64,000 nt of DNA. Source: Microglena sp. YARC (taxonomy: Eukaryota; Chlorophyta; Chlorophyceae; Chlamydomonadales; Chlamydomonadaceae). The notes below the pieces were generated by a model. It worked only from the letters and a program-made list of their open reading frames with translations, had not been told where the DNA came from and searched no databases. Within the stretch, counting starts at the first letter, position 1. Each line of letters opens with the position of its first letter. A program made the translations under genes and the position numbers. Below are positions 26,166 to 36,775 of this stretch, in pieces. The stretch is taken from positions 10,396,038-10,460,037 of the forward strand of contig CM039464.1 in assembly GCA_022414725.1 (NCBI GenBank), read 5' to 3'.

Positions 26166-26616
26166 GTACATAGAGAATTGTAATTGATTCAATATACTGT
26201 AACATTATTGACCGGTCTGAGTGTAACAAAGCACATAAGTGTTCCAAACGTGTTCCAAACAACCCATAATAATTTTATCAGTGAGGTTGCCGAATGCTAA
26301 GGAAATCATATCAGACACGTGCGTCTTTGTTTCATTCGGTATGTAGGTCAAACGACGAAAGTCTCTCTTCACCTTAGCGAAGCATAGCTCAATAGCATTG
26401 AATTCTGGACTGTAAGGAGGTGTGTAACAAATATTGACGGGGTGACTGAGGACCAATTTCTTATGGATACTGGCATTGTCCATTATTGCTACTGAATTAT
26501 TGCACAAACTCAATGATTCAATAAATGCAACAAAGTGTAGTGCATTGGTTCTTCCATGTCATACAAACGCTCTTTGTGTTCCCCTGGAATTCGGCCGGGA
26601 GGCAGGAACGCCCATT
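26166..26616 (-). pseudogene. Family-2 transposase catalytic fragment plus MITE end
   Basis: 26240-26520 minus strand encodes NNSVAIMDNASIHKKLVLSH and YTPPYSPEFNAIELCFAKVK: second Asp and Glu of the DDE triad with 29 residues between. The C-terminal part ends with HVWNTYV. 26589-26616 is the right end of the 166-bp MITE. The first catalytic Asp is absent. Confidence 0.85.
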
Positions 26617-26630
26617 ACTTCATGATTCTT

Positions 26631-26867
26631 TTAAAATGATGAGCAGAAGCTAATCAACATCGTGATTGTTATGGTCCACATGATGCCTGCGCAAATTTGA
26701 GGTAACTTCTGTTTTTTTGTCATGGCAATCCATGTGATGATCACACTTGTCGAAACCAACCATGCTAACATGGACAAGGCTTCCAACATGCTTTGACATG
26801 CGCGTCGAGCATAGACAAGAATTAGAGACGAAGCGAACGATATTGTGATAGGCAACGCTATATACAT
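26631..26867 (-). CDS. Small membrane protein (78 aa)
   Basis: Starts MYIALPITISFASSLILVYA. Three hydrophobic segments (residues 3-19, 31-48 and 58-76) separated by short polar loops (RRACQSM, MTKKQKLPQ). Probably an integral membrane protein. The upstream side abuts a family-2-type tip, TACAGTCAACGGAATACTTA (about 26873). Confidence 0.55.
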   Translation of the reverse strand: MYIALPITISFASSLILVYARRACQSMLEALSMLAWLVSTSVIITWIAMTKKQKLPQICAGIMWTITITMLISFCSSF

Positions 26868-27015
26868 AACGCTACAGTCAACGGAATACTTAAATGAAAC
26901 ATCAAAATAAACGGTATACAGACGTTACACCGCAATGTATGTACCATGACTTGGACAGACGGTCGATTGTTGTACACATTGCTGCAAAGTTTGAGGAGTA
27001 TGTAAAACAGAAACA

Positions 27016-27555
27016 ATGGATAACTTCAAGAAGTTGGATACAAGCATGTATGCGTGTTTCACAGTTTCAGGCAGTACGTGGAATGGCAAAAATTTTATTT
27101 TACATGGAACGGTGGTATTCGATAATGAGGACGACGCCAAGAAATGTTTAGAAATACTCGACCTGTACAAAGAGACATTCTACTTCAGGCGTACATCGAA
27201 CGTGATGAATAAGACTATGTTCACGTTTGACGGCACGACAATCCACCTATTATCTGGTGCCAAAATTGAGTACGACCAGAATGCTGCTCGATTGAAGAAG
27301 ATTGTAGAGATAGAAAAGACTTACACGGCAAACGCGTGGGAATACATGGATCCAATATTGATTATGGACGATTACGTAAGGCTATTCGGGTATCTTCCGC
27401 TCAGGAAAAGGGCATTCTGGAGCTGCTTGCTGTTATGTTTTTCGTGCAGTTGTATATGTATCGATCCATGCTATTACGAAGCTAAATATCACCGCACGTA
27501 CACTCGAAGGAATACTAAAATGAAACCGGAGTGTACGGTACACCTTGCGGTGTAA
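27016..27555 (+). CDS. Hypothetical protein with transposon-derived C terminus
   Basis: 179 residues from MDNFKKLDTSMYACFTVSGS. The body is alpha/beta (FILHGTVVFDNEDDAKKCLE) with a hydrophobic Cys-rich segment near residues 136-155 (WSCLLLCFSCSCICID) that could be a membrane anchor. The last 20 residues (YTRRNTKMKPECTVHLAV) and the stop are read from the family-2 terminus that starts at 27501, so insertion replaced the natural end. No family recognised. Confidence 0.6.
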   Translation: MDNFKKLDTSMYACFTVSGSTWNGKNFILHGTVVFDNEDDAKKCLEILDLYKETFYFRRTSNVMNKTMFTFDGTTIHLLSGAKIEYDQNAARLKKIVEIEKTYTANAWEYMDPILIMDDYVRLFGYLPLRKRAFWSCLLLCFSCSCICIDPCYYEAKYHRTYTRRNTKMKPECTVHLAV

Positions 27556-28130
27556 CCTAATGTTGTCGCGACCACCGGAGGGGGACCGAGTGGTGTCTAC
27601 AACAATACGAGTTTTTATTCATCAACAACAACAGAGCTGCTGTGGGCAAATGGAAGAGGTCGTCCTAGACCCATCAATTCCATGCAGTGCAGCCTTGCGA
27701 TTGTGAGAGCAGAAGAGCGATCCCGGTCCGAGTAAATGCATGTTTCTGGAGAGAATCGCAGTCCTCGTACCTCTGGGTACCGCTCGATCGATTTTTGAGA
27801 ATCGACAAGGGAAGTGGCGAAGCCACCCCTCCTGTGCTTCTCTTGTGCGCCTTTACGTTTATTGTACAACCTTACCCCTAAGTGGTCGCAATCAGCGACC
27901 TTTGGCATCGTTTTCGATTTAGTGTGACCAAAACGTTCACCACCCAACCTAAGATTCACGTCTGCTGAACAAACACTTGGGATCTTGTAAACACGTTCTT
28001 TTTCTTTACCCGTCTCCCACGACATAAGAGTCGTTTTGAACTCATCTGTCACAGAAACGTCCTCTTTGAAAATTCTTTTACACGATGCGAACATGGCCCC
28101 GGTGGGAACTGCAACTTCTCCAGGTCCAGT
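27501..28130 (-). mobile_element. Fanzor-side end of family 2B with C-terminal coding remnant
   Basis: Begins TA, CACTCGAAGGAATACT and includes the subterminal hairpin. The coding remnant (about 28128 down to 27615) runs in one frame from GPGEVAVPTGAMFASCKRIF through DEFKTTLMSW and DRDRSSALTIARL to the natural stop; it lacks the extra A that breaks this part of the copy at 48533-51292. Truncated 5' at about 28130. Confidence 0.88.
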
Positions 28131-28415
28131 ACATGCGGTTGCGTAAGACCCGCCGCCGTGCGTGTGTGAGGATGCGGTCGTCCGCTGCCAACTTTGAGGC
28201 ATGACGTGTTGCAGCAGGAGTCAGTTATCATTAAAAATACCGCTTTGAATACATGACAGTCACATGTACATTCCGTCGACTGTAATGGTCTCTCGACATC
28301 GTTCCGCCGACTGTAATGGTCTCTCTCTGTGAGTCGACTCGACATGTTCCGCCGTGATGCGAGAGGTCGGTCGCCATGTGACTCGCACTCAATTCTTTGA
28401 CAGGACCACCGCATC
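28131..28415. other. Mixed repeat remnants, no gene
   Basis: Contains two short family-2 right tips (CATTCCGTCGACTGTA near 28262, GTTCCGCCGACTGTA near 28299) and a GACTCGACATGTTCCGCCGT unit followed by GATGCGAGAGGTCGGTCGCC (28325-28385). Confidence 0.55.
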
Positions 28416-28894
28416 TTATTGTGTACCTGGTTCCTGACAGGTATGCGCAACTCTTTTCATGTCAGTACTCCACCAATTGGGGATATCTGTCACTGCCCCA
28501 CACTCTGCCAATTTAATGGCAAAACTTGAAGACCACTCCCCGAGCAGGAACGTCTTTTTCAAAACACACATGTACTGCCATGGTGTGTAGTACGGATGTA
28601 AGCTATCGTCACATTTGTGACAGGGTGTATTCAGCTCCTTTGTATCAGTTCGGTCTAGCAAGTTGTCGAGAGCTTTCATGGAATCGGTCATCCCCCCCCA
28701 TGCATCTGAATGTTGAACCAGGATCCCCTTTTGTTCCGACTCTTTGTATGCCTCACCAGTGCATCTTCCACGCACCTGATTCCAATACCCATGTTGCTGT
28801 AGATAAGTCCATCAAGCGTGTGCTCTTGTGATGCGTTGCCACTTGCTATGTTCTTCAAATAGTTCTTGATTTCGCTTAGCTGTAATAAAGCCAT
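28416..28894 (-). pseudogene. Hypothetical gene split by a frameshift
   Basis: First frame: MALLQLSEIKNYLKNIASGN to IRCVEDALVR (28894-28688). Second frame: about GILVQHSDAWGGMTDSMKAL to the stop at 28416. They overlap at 28690-28775, which includes an eight-C run (28687-28694) and AACAAAAGGGG. Joined they give about 155 residues with a CxxC (TPCHKCDDSLH) and LLGEWSSSFAIKLAECGAV. No family recognised. Confidence 0.5.
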
Positions 28895-29017
28895 TTTCCC
28901 TCACCACATACTATTTTCCACCTGAAGGAAACGTAGTGTGGCAAGTGCCCAAGTTGAGCCTTACGACCCGACTGCGACAACCGAAGAAGAAATCCATGGC
29001 ATGTGGCATCAGAGCAG

Positions 29018-30469
29018 TCAACTGTTGCAACCTTCCAGCGGTGATATGTCGTCCACGTCGGTGTTCGAAATGTCCAGGTGAACCAACGAAGTGAGTCCGG
29101 CCAGCGGTGATATGTCGTCCACGTCGGTGTTCGAAATGTCGAGGTGAACCAACGAAGTGATTCCTGCCAGCGGTGATATGTCGTCCACGTCGGTTTTCGA
29201 AATGTCCAGGTGAACCAATGAAGTGAGTCCTGCCAGTGGTGATATGTCTTCCACATCGGTGCCCTTCATGTTCAGGTGAATCAACGAAGTGAGTCCTGCC
29301 AGTGGTGATATGTCTTCCACGTCGGTGCCCTTCATGTTCAGGTGAATCAACGAAGCGAGTCCTGCCAGTGGTGATATGTCTTTCACACGTGTGCCCTTCA
29401 TGTTCAGGTGAATCAACGAAGCGAGTCCTGCCAGCGGCGATATGTCGAGCACCTTGCTCCGGCGACAAGACGGAATGGAGCCGGACATCGGTACTCGGTC
29501 TTCGACCACACATGTGTACGACATGTTCAGATGAACCAACGAAGTGAGGCCGGACAGTACTGATATAGAGGGTACACGTGTTCCCTCCATGTTCAGGTGA
29601 AGCAACGCAGTGATACCGGACACCGGTGAGATGTCTTCGAGCTTGTATTTGAGACGCGAAATGTCGAGGTGAATCAACGAATTGAGTGCGGACAGAGATG
29701 ATAGGTATTCCAAACGTGTGCCCTCCATGTTGAGGTGAATCAACGAAGTGAGTCCTGCCAGCGGTGATAGGTCCTGTTCGCCCACCCGTGTGTACGCCAT
29801 GTTCAGATGAACCAACTCGGTGAGTCCGGAAAGCGTTGATATGTCTTCTAGTATGTTTCCGATATGCGAAATGTTGAGGTGAACCAACGCATTGAGTCCT
29901 GAAATCGATGATAATGGGTGTTCGTCCACGTACGTGAGGTGCGAAATATCTAGGTGAATCAACGAAGTGAGACCGGACAGCGATGATATGTCGGTCACAA
30001 GTGTGTGCGAAATGTCTAGGTGCGTCAACGAAGTGAGTCCGGAAAGCGGTGATAATAGGTCTTCGTCCACGTAGGTGTGCGCCATGTTCAGGTGCGTCAA
30101 CGAAGTGAGTCCGTACAGTGGCGATATGTCGGTCACGTAGGTGTTCGATATGTCCAGGTGAACCAACGAAGTGAGGCCGGACAGCGGCGATATGTCTTGG
30201 ATCTTGTCTTCGATAGCCGACATTGATTGGTAGGGTACGTCTTTCCCCCGATTGATACCGATTTTCAACTCTTTGAGCCTGCAAATGCGTGATAATGCGT
30301 ATTCCAAACTGTTATAATGTCTTAAGTGGATCCTTGTGACACACCGGGGTGCGGCGCATCTCCACTGTTTGCAAACGAGAGGCACTTGTTTGAGGTGGGA
30401 TTCGTTCGAAATCGCATTGGCTATAATGATCTCCAATACATCTTCATTGATTTCGTCAAAGGAACTCAT
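29018..30469 (-). CDS. F-box/leucine-rich-repeat protein
   Basis: 483 residues starting MSSFDEINEDVLEIIIANAI. Residues 5-45 resemble an F-box (INEDVLEIII, then QVPLVCKQWRCAAP). From about residue 80 come about 16 LRRs of 22-25 residues with the consensus ISPLAGLTSLVHLDISNTDV, the SDS22-like/internalin-like short type. F-box/LRR proteins are substrate adaptors of SCF ubiquitin ligases; in a virus the likely role is redirecting host proteins for degradation. The last five or six repeats are nearly identical at DNA level (69-bp units, 29040-29420), showing recent growth at the C-terminal end. An in-frame ATG at 30553 adds 28 less convincing residues. Intact. Confidence 0.85.
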   Translation of the reverse strand: MSSFDEINEDVLEIIIANAISNESHLKQVPLVCKQWRCAAPRCVTRIHLRHYNSLEYALSRICRLKELKIGINRGKDVPYQSMSAIEDKIQDISPLSGLTSLVHLDISNTYVTDISPLYGLTSLTHLNMAHTYVDEDLLSPLSGLTSLTHLDISHTLVTDISSLSGLTSLIHLDISHLTYVDEHPLSSISGLNALVHLNISHIGNILEDISTLSGLTELVHLNMAYTRVGEQDLSPLAGLTSLIHLNMEGTRLEYLSSLSALNSLIHLDISRLKYKLEDISPVSGITALLHLNMEGTRVPSISVLSGLTSLVHLNMSYTCVVEDRVPMSGSIPSCRRSKVLDISPLAGLASLIHLNMKGTRVKDISPLAGLASLIHLNMKGTDVEDISPLAGLTSLIHLNMKGTDVEDISPLAGLTSLVHLDISKTDVDDISPLAGITSLVHLDISNTDVDDISPLAGLTSLVHLDISNTDVDDISPLEGCNS

Positions 30470-30711
30470 TTGTTTGTGAAGTGTGCTGTGCTGATGGTTG
30501 TTTATACTGAAGAATGGTTGTTTACACTTCATTCGAGGACGAGAATCCGCCACCGCATCCGTGTGTCATTAATGGACGGACGGTGTGGATGCGACAGTTT
30601 GTACGTGTACAGTCAGAGACAGAATTTGTGGGACACCCTTACACTAGGACAAGGGAATTATGTTACATAATATGCCGAGTCCCCCAAAATCCTCTTGTAT
30701 GTGTTTATCTT

Positions 30712-32771
30712 CTACACTTCGCTCGACACTGCGTTCTGTAAAGAACCTGTCAGCTTGTAATCAATTGTGCGTCCTACCACAACTTCCAGTTTGCAATATT
30801 TCTTTGGCCTCGCAAGAATTCCGGGGCGGGTTGGGTACATTGTAAAGCAATTGTGGATGTTAATGGCTGCATTGAGGTCACGGTTTACAAACAACTTGCT
30901 GTTCTCCATGGTGGAACTGCACCATAGCAAGCCTCGAACCGTGCGCCCTTTTTTTTCGGATTGCACACTCTGGAGGACGGTGGTGCTGTCCTTGTGCCAG
31001 ATCTTTGTGGTACGGAATTCGTCAATGACGGCAACTCGCCCCTTGAAACGGTCGCTAAACGCATTGAACGCGCTCGTTGTAGGGACAGAAAGTTCACCCT
31101 TGCCACCAGGGGCAAACTTAGAAGAACCGTATGCGATGACAATTGTTTTCCTCTCACCGACATCCGCCTGGACCTCGTTGAAGAAGCGTGCTAAGACACG
31201 TTTCTTGCCACCGTAGAGCCGCAGGCGCTGCGCGCCCCACCGCGACTTGGACATCTCCCCCATCGAGAATCCCAATGGTTGACCATTACAGTCACGTAAG
31301 CGTCAAACGACTCTAGAGATGTGCGCTTGGGACTGTTGTCCTTCAGGTCGTCAAGGCAGTCCTGGATGTTAGACAACCACTTCTTGGTCGGACCTCTAGA
31401 TTTGAAGACCCCGCTCTCAACGTAGTACCGCTCCCGCGTGAGTCTCTTGCTCCCGAACTCGCAGTGCCTCTTCCTCTTCCTACCCCCATTATCTTTTTCT
31501 TTAACCTTATTTTTCTTCCAAGTCAAAAAGGCAATGTTGCAGCGGCCAGGGTCGTTTGCAACGACCACCACATTGGGGTCGGACTCGGAAAACTCGCGGA
31601 GAGTCTTGGTCTGCTTCTTAATCGCCGTTCCGTCGTCCTTGATTGAAATCTTTCTCTTCTCGGCCCTAAGAAAGTGGGTACAAGCCATTACGCCGTCAGT
31701 GTCTATGGTGCATGTAAACACACCTTTCCCAGTAGAACGGATGTTTTCCACATCGAAGACCGACTCCCAGTGCTCCTTGTTCGTCAGCGTCTTTTCGAGA
31801 CTCTCGACGAGACCCACGTCCTTGAGGACGCCCAGTAGGCCGTCGGTGTCTATCGTGATGAAGGAGTGCTTGACTGTTGGGATGGAGCGATGTTGACCAG
31901 CTTGGCGTAGCCCTCGTCCTCTGTGGCCTCGAGGTATCGATTGATAAAGACGTTGTACCGGATCATCTTGGCGCTGTTGGAAACGCTCTTAAGCCACTGT
32001 CGGTTGATCTCGTCCTGTCCGATGATCGAGTGCTGAATCTTCAGCAACATCTTTGTTCGCTCCGGTAGGAGAGAATGTATCGCTATGAGGTCTTCCTTTA
32101 CTCCCCAAGAGTGGATATCGTAGAGGAGGTATCGGTGGAATACGGTCTCGTCAATGCCGTGCTCATCTTTGAACTCCTTGGCCAAGATCCTGTTTTCCTT
32201 CGAGTAAACGAACTTCTTGATCCATGTGGAGAGATGGACTCTGTAGTGGTTATTGAAATTGGTCAGGTACTTCTTCGACGCGTGGCTGTACAGGTTTCGA
32301 TCGCCATCGTAGCGAGCGATGGCACCCACGTATTGTTTCTTCTTTTTCACAATTACCTCGCGCCCCTCAATCTTCTCCCTAAACCAATAGTTGTTGTGAA
32401 AGAACCTTTCGACTGTGGCGTCCCTCGTCTCCATGAGCGCCTGTCTCGACCCTACCATAAGCTGCCGAATGAAGTTCTGGTCGACGCTAGGGACACTTAC
32501 AGTGTGAAGTTGCGCATCTGGTACCCCTTCGAAGACTTCTTTTAAGATCCGGTTCACCGCAACACCGGCAAGATAAGTCCTCTTGGATACGCTGTCGACC
32601 CTCTCCTTAATCACCTTGGTGATAACGTCCTTGTTGTCCTTATCCGCTATGATTCGACTCAGTGTACACTTTACCACGTTCTCCTCGCCGTTTTTTCCTG
32701 TCCTTAATTTTGGCCGCCCGGTCCGGTCGCGTACGCTTGTCCGGAGGCTCTTTATTGACTATCGTCTCCAT
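30712..32771 (-). pseudogene. Fanzor, family 3, three frameshifts
   Basis: Begins METIVNKEPPDKRTRPDRAA at 32771 with a basic N terminus, shifts frame near 32680, runs as VKCTLSRIIADKDNKDVITK to about 31870, shifts to a frame with RuvC-I VVVVANDPGRCNIAFLTWKK, shifts again near 31268, and ends with the RuvC-II-like VAVIDEFRTTKIWH and RuvC-III NRDLNAAINIHN. The DEF glutamate is present; the zinc cysteines that follow it in family 1 are missing (TTKIWHKD in place of TSQRCSCC). About 690 residues if joined. As it stands it cannot be translated in one piece. Confidence 0.85.
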
Positions 32772-32806
32772 TTAGTAGACAATGTATCTATTTCCTTGTA
32801 TCAAGG

Positions 32807-33200
32807 TCAAGAAATTGTATTCAATGACTTTCGAAAAAAAGCCTCTACGTGTTTCTCTTTAACAGAACTCAAAGCCTTATACACATCTTGGCTTTTATAG
32901 AAATCGCGTTTGACGATGGAGAACACCCCTTCTATTGGGTTGAACCAAGGTGAGTAGGGAGGAGTGTATAGGAGCTCCCACCCCCTTGAAGCTGCAAGTG
33001 TTTTGACCTTCTTGGAGTGGTGAAAAGCAACGTTGTCAAGTATAATTACTGTGTCAGTTGGACAGTCCAAATTTTCTAAAAACTCAACAAAAGTATGCGT
33101 GTTAAAAGACCCTTGCCTGATGTTAAAATAAATGTCTCCTTTTCCTTGTTGAATAAGACAAAGTGCCGACATTGTCGTCACCCTAGGTCTCAACCTCGGT
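32807..33200 (-). pseudogene. Tc1/mariner transposase, C-terminal part (family 3)
   Basis: 128 residues: second Asp in TVIILDNVAFHHSKKVKTLA and Glu in YTPPYSPWFNPIEGVFSIVK, 34 residues apart (DD34E). The helix-turn-helix and first Asp are gone; the 5' side runs straight into the repeat at 33200. It uses the same gene order as family 1 (transposase upstream of Fanzor). Confidence 0.88.
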
Positions 33201-33439
33201 ACAACCAGTAGCTAACGGTGACCCTTGAACCTAATTGATTGGGTAGGTCAGCTAAAGGTTTTGTATCAAGGTCCCAATCCTTCGTGTCCTTCATCCCGTA
33301 TTTCAGCATTTAAGCTGGCCCAGAGGATAACAATTGTAAGCTGCTAACTGACCAGGTGGGTTTTTTATTGCACTCACATTTCCTTATACCCATAATCAAC
33401 TTTTCAAAATAAAAGGTGTCCCACAATCAAATGTCCCTA

Positions 33440-33608
33440 CACTTGACGGAATACTAAAATGAAACCGTTTTCTGGAGTGTACGGCACACCTTACGGTGTA
33501 ACCAAATGGTGTAGCAACCCACGGGGATGTTTCATTTTACTGTTCCGCCGACATTAGGTTACACAGTGCCGTACACGAAGCGGTTTCATTTTAGTATTCC
33601 GTTGACTG
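33440..33608. mobile_element. 169-bp MITE of family 2
   Basis: Starts CACTTGACGGAATACTAAAA, ends TATTCCGTTGACTG, flanked by TA. An extra internal right-type end (TTTCATTTTACTGTTCCGCC, 33533-33552) shows it formed from two different termini. Includes the hairpin ACACC-TTAC-GGTGT. Confidence 0.85.
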
Positions 33609-33688
33609 TAGCTGTATGATGACTTGACAGGTTTCTGCAACTAAATTCTCCTGACCCACTCCGCGAGGGCAGAGATCCCCCCTATCGA

Positions 33689-35305
33689 TTACACCATCCC
33701 TCTCAAAGTTTTTCGTTTAATCAGGTGACGTTCCAGGTCCGTCTCTTGCTGTAGGAGAAGGACCAGGTCCGTGTCCGTCTCTTCTCTTAGGTGACGTTCC
33801 AGGTCCATAACCGTGGCCGGGATGGCCGCAGAGACGTGCTCTTCGACGAACATAGCCAAGGCGTCGTCGTTCGCGTTCAAGTACATCGCACTGGTCTTCT
33901 TTAACGAATCGGGCATATCGAACTTGTACTCGTATACAAACGCGTGTAGAAGGGTGCGTAGGAACTCCATGCGCATCGCTCCGTCGTCTGCCTTGAATGC
34001 CTCTACAAGCCCTGCGTCTCGTGGGAAGAGGAATTTTGCGGCGTCCGCCTCATCCGCGTCCACAAACCTACTGATGTAGTCGAGTTTTCGTATCCGTCGT
34101 TGGACTCCCGAGTCAGAACCGTCGACCATCGGCGGGGCGTTGCACATGATGTGTATCTTGTGTTGCGGGCGGAAGCGTACGATGTCGCTGGAGTGCAAGA
34201 GGCGGTGGGTGATGCCTTCCCCACCGGTCTTGTGTTGCGAGCGGATGAAGCTTACGATGTCGCTGGAGTGAAATGCACCGGTGGTGATGGCTTCCCCACC
34301 GGTCGTCATATCCTTGAGGACTCCGGAATTTAAGACTTCGTCGTGGTTTGGCTCTGTGCAATACATAATGCGGACCCCCTTCCACGTCGCAACCTCTGGC
34401 ATCGGGCGACCTGGATCGTTGCGTTGCTTGCTTGTCAGCATTTCCACGCCGAATTTTCGGATGTAGTCGCCCAATGCGATCTCCATGACTTCGAAGAACT
34501 TGGTATTCCCGTTAGAGGCAGACGCGTTGGCGCCGGCGTGTATGTGAAAGAGCTCTTGTCCGCTGTCTCCGTACAGCTGTCTAGCAAATGTGTGGATGAG
34601 GTATTCTCGTTGGTATATATCTGGGTGCATCGTGTCCCAGTATTTCCTCACGCGGTCTGCTGATTCCGCGCACACTGCGCCATTGTAATCGAATCCCACG
34701 GACATGGAGACCATGTCCTCCGGATGCCCTTGACGGAAGACGCCGTTTTTGAGGTCCCACACGCCGTTGTTGAACCCTAAGAGGTTTGGGTCGGCGTCGA
34801 GTTTCTTCATGAAGTCCGGGTCGTAAAAGTACTCGAGCATCTCTTGCAGTACGTTATTCTTGAAGGTCGCGTCCTGGAGTCGCGCGGTTATGTGCGCTAG
34901 CCGGTCGGCGTCGAGTTTCTTAATAACTTCCGGTTCGTAAAAGTACTCTAGCATCTCTTTCAGGACGTTGTTCTTGAAGGTCGCGTCCTGGAGGCGCGCG
35001 GTGATGTGCGCTAGGTCGGCGGAGTCGTCCTTTGTGCTCTCATCGTTTCTCTGCATGTCGTAATCGCTTTGGGACGCTCTCTCCCTGTTCATAGAGATAA
35101 TGAAGTGCTCTAGAACAACGGTGGACAGCTCGTGCTTGACGTGGATCGCGTCGACGTCCGTCTTCCATCGCCCGTCGAATACGTACCATAATAGCTTTCC
35201 GTTCGTGCTCTTGGCGGCAGCGATGCGGTTTCCAAGTATTCGTTTCGCGATGCGCGCGATCTCGTTATGACTCCCGTTGCACGCGAGGATCATTTGTGTG
35301 ACCAT
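33689..35305 (-). CDS. D5-like SF3 helicase with altered Walker A and internal duplications
   Basis: 538 residues related to the C-terminal (D5_N plus SF3 ATPase) part of NCLDV D5 primase-helicases: NNGVWDLKNGVF (179-190), IHTFARQLYGDSGQELFHIH, then GDYIRKFGVEMLTSKQRN, IMYCTEPNHDEVLNSGVLKD (Walker B region), IHIMCNAPPM and VQRRIRKLDY (arginine region). The N-terminal AEP primase domain is absent. The P-loop reads SNGNTKFFEV at 264-273 where the family has NGK(S/T), so the key lysine is replaced by Asn. Residues 98-134 are repeated at 136-172, and 337-359 at 361-382, the latter inserted within the ATPase core. Full-length frame, but probably catalytically impaired; it may be a paralogue. Confidence 0.85.
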   Translation of the reverse strand: MVTQMILACNGSHNEIARIAKRILGNRIAAAKSTNGKLLWYVFDGRWKTDVDAIHVKHELSTVVLEHFIISMNRERASQSDYDMQRNDESTKDDSADLAHITARLQDATFKNNVLKEMLEYFYEPEVIKKLDADRLAHITARLQDATFKNNVLQEMLEYFYDPDFMKKLDADPNLLGFNNGVWDLKNGVFRQGHPEDMVSMSVGFDYNGAVCAESADRVRKYWDTMHPDIYQREYLIHTFARQLYGDSGQELFHIHAGANASASNGNTKFFEVMEIALGDYIRKFGVEMLTSKQRNDPGRPMPEVATWKGVRIMYCTEPNHDEVLNSGVLKDMTTGGEAITTGAFHSSDIVSFIRSQHKTGGEGITHRLLHSSDIVRFRPQHKIHIMCNAPPMVDGSDSGVQRRIRKLDYISRFVDADEADAAKFLFPRDAGLVEAFKADDGAMRMEFLRTLLHAFVYEYKFDMPDSLKKTSAMYLNANDDALAMFVEEHVSAAIPATVMDLERHLREETDTDLVLLLQQETDLERHLIKRKTLRGMV

Positions 35306-35737
35306 GACTTTTAATAAAGCTAAGAAATTGGAAAAGTTATAATAAACTCAGTTCCAACAGTTCTCTTCTATTGTTTAAGTATAGTTTGTGTCTTTCTGGT
35401 TGTGAAGAGGATAATAAGGTTAGTTAAATGGTCTTCTGCGTTGTTTTTACACTCCTTTGAGGGGGGTCCGCTGGGGGAAGAGGTGAAAGGGGCTCCGCCG
35501 CTTGTTGAATAATACAATCCGTTGTTTGCCGATGGACTGTCTGTACATGGACATATCGTGACCCGAAAGGGCAGCGCTGCGGCGGTGTGAGGTCCGTGCG
35601 CAGAAGACGAAGTTTTCAAGAGCTCCAGCATCCGGAGAGCTGTACATGGACATCTCTTGTCACGAAAGGGCAGCTGCGGCGTGAGGTCAGTGCTCAGAAG
35701 ACGAAGTTTCACGAGCTCGAGCATACGGCAGACACTC
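35306..35737. repeat. Composite repeat fragment and a degenerate 95-bp direct repeat
   Basis: 35475-35505 carries GTGAAAGGGGCTCCGCCGCT. 35535-35632 and 35638-35733 are two diverged copies of a unit starting CTGTACATGGACAT and holding GCAGAAGACGAAGTTTTCAA or its variant. No gene is convincing. Confidence 0.6.
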
Positions 35738-36504
35738 TCAGGGCACAGGAGGTAGTTCCTCTCCTGTTCCCTTGACCTGCACCCGCTTGTTCACGCTCAC
35801 CATATCCAGACCCACGGCGTTCAGGATCATCTTCACAGCCTTGGACACCTTTCGCAGGTCCCACCCGTCGCGAACGCCGCACGATGCATGGCTGAACAGC
35901 CTAGCGGTGTTGTTCACATCATGTTGTAGCCGCAGAACATCTGTGTTCCCTTGAGCTTTTCGTCGAACACCGTCATCAGATTTGGGATGATGGTCGTAGT
36001 GTCGAATGGGGAAGAAGCAGCTCAGGGCACATAATAGATATTCCTTCTCTCGCTCATTCTCGCGTTCCTTCTCTCGCTCAACAACGGCAAAGCTGGGGGG
36101 GTCTGGAGGCACGTCCTCGGTGCCGCAATCAAGGCTGTCGTATTCTGAGACAGACTTGATAGACATGTCGACGCCACCTGTCCCACGTACTGTAATACGA
36201 CATCGGCCATCTCCTGAAAGACGGCACCTGAATCACCTGCGTCAAGTTGGTAGTACTCGTACCCAACGTCGCGACGGGGCTTGACTCTAGGGTCTCCTCG
36301 AAGGTACCGGATCAGGACAGTCTCAGACTCCACACAAGCAAGCGGATTAAGTACGTGGATTTCGAAGATCATCTTTGAGTTCTTCGGGTACTGAGAAAGT
36401 CGCTTACCAAAGGGCTTCGACGTCCAGCCAACCTTGACGACGATCTCATTTTTCTGAATGAACTTGTTCTCAACCAACGCGTACACGACCAACTTGTGCG
36501 CCAT
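35738..36504 (-). pseudogene. T5orf172/GIY-YIG-like protein, frameshifted
   Basis: Starts MAHKLVVYALVENKFIQKNE; residues 6-90 follow the T5orf172 (Mug113) pattern of a GIY-YIG-like fold: VVYALVE, VVKVGWTSKPFGKRLSQYP with the Arg in the first helix, and a later conserved Glu (ESETVLIRYL). Near 36170-36190 the sense moves to another frame, MSIKSVSEYDSLDCGTEDVP, then a Glu/Arg-rich coiled stretch and a C-terminal domain ending LDMVSVNKRVQVKGTGEELP. Such proteins occur in phages and giant viruses, often as nuclease-like or DNA-associated proteins. A shorter homologue lies at 57295-57506. Confidence 0.7.
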
Positions 36505-36533
36505 GATCTCTGTAGAGCTGCTCCTGTACAATT

Positions 36534-36775
36534 CGTTGTGAAGAAAGGATCTGTGAAGAAGAAGGACTTCGTTGCATTTATTGAATCATTGAGTTTGTTC
36601 AATAATTCAGTAGCAATAATGGACAATGCCAGTATCCATAAGAAATTGGTCCTCAGTCACCCCGTCAATATTTGTTACACACATCCTTACAGTCCAGAAT
36701 TCAATGCTATTGAGCTATGCTTCGCTAAGGTGAAGAGAGACTTTCGTCGTTTTGAACTACATACCGAATGAAACA
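36534..36775 (+). pseudogene. Family-2 transposase catalytic fragment
   Basis: Encodes FVVKKGSVKKKDFVAFIESL, IMDNASIHKKLVLSHPVNIC and YSPEFNAIELCFAKVKRDFR. Second Asp and Glu are 29 residues apart, as at 26240 and 39900. One change, THPYSPEF for TPPYSPEF. Abuts the T5orf172 gene start, suggesting insertion into its promoter side. Confidence 0.85.

Larger units (their letters stand above)
30610..33437 (-). mobile_element. Fanzor/mariner element, family 3
   Basis: Left terminus CAGTCAGAGACAGAATTTGT, then GGGACACCC (30610-30640), preceded by TA; right terminus near GGTGTCCCACAATCAAATGT (33413-33434). Contents: a frameshifted Fanzor and a 5'-truncated DD34E transposase, both minus strand. Left-terminus copies recur at 42841 and 54973. 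The right 240 bp (33200-33437) match 42876-43020. Confidence 0.8.

Noticed and set aside
28911..30284. 457-residue minus-strand frame rich in HFVDSPEH-type repeats
   Set aside because: A shifted-frame shadow of the LRR gene; the LRR frame has the F-box and canonical leucine spacing.
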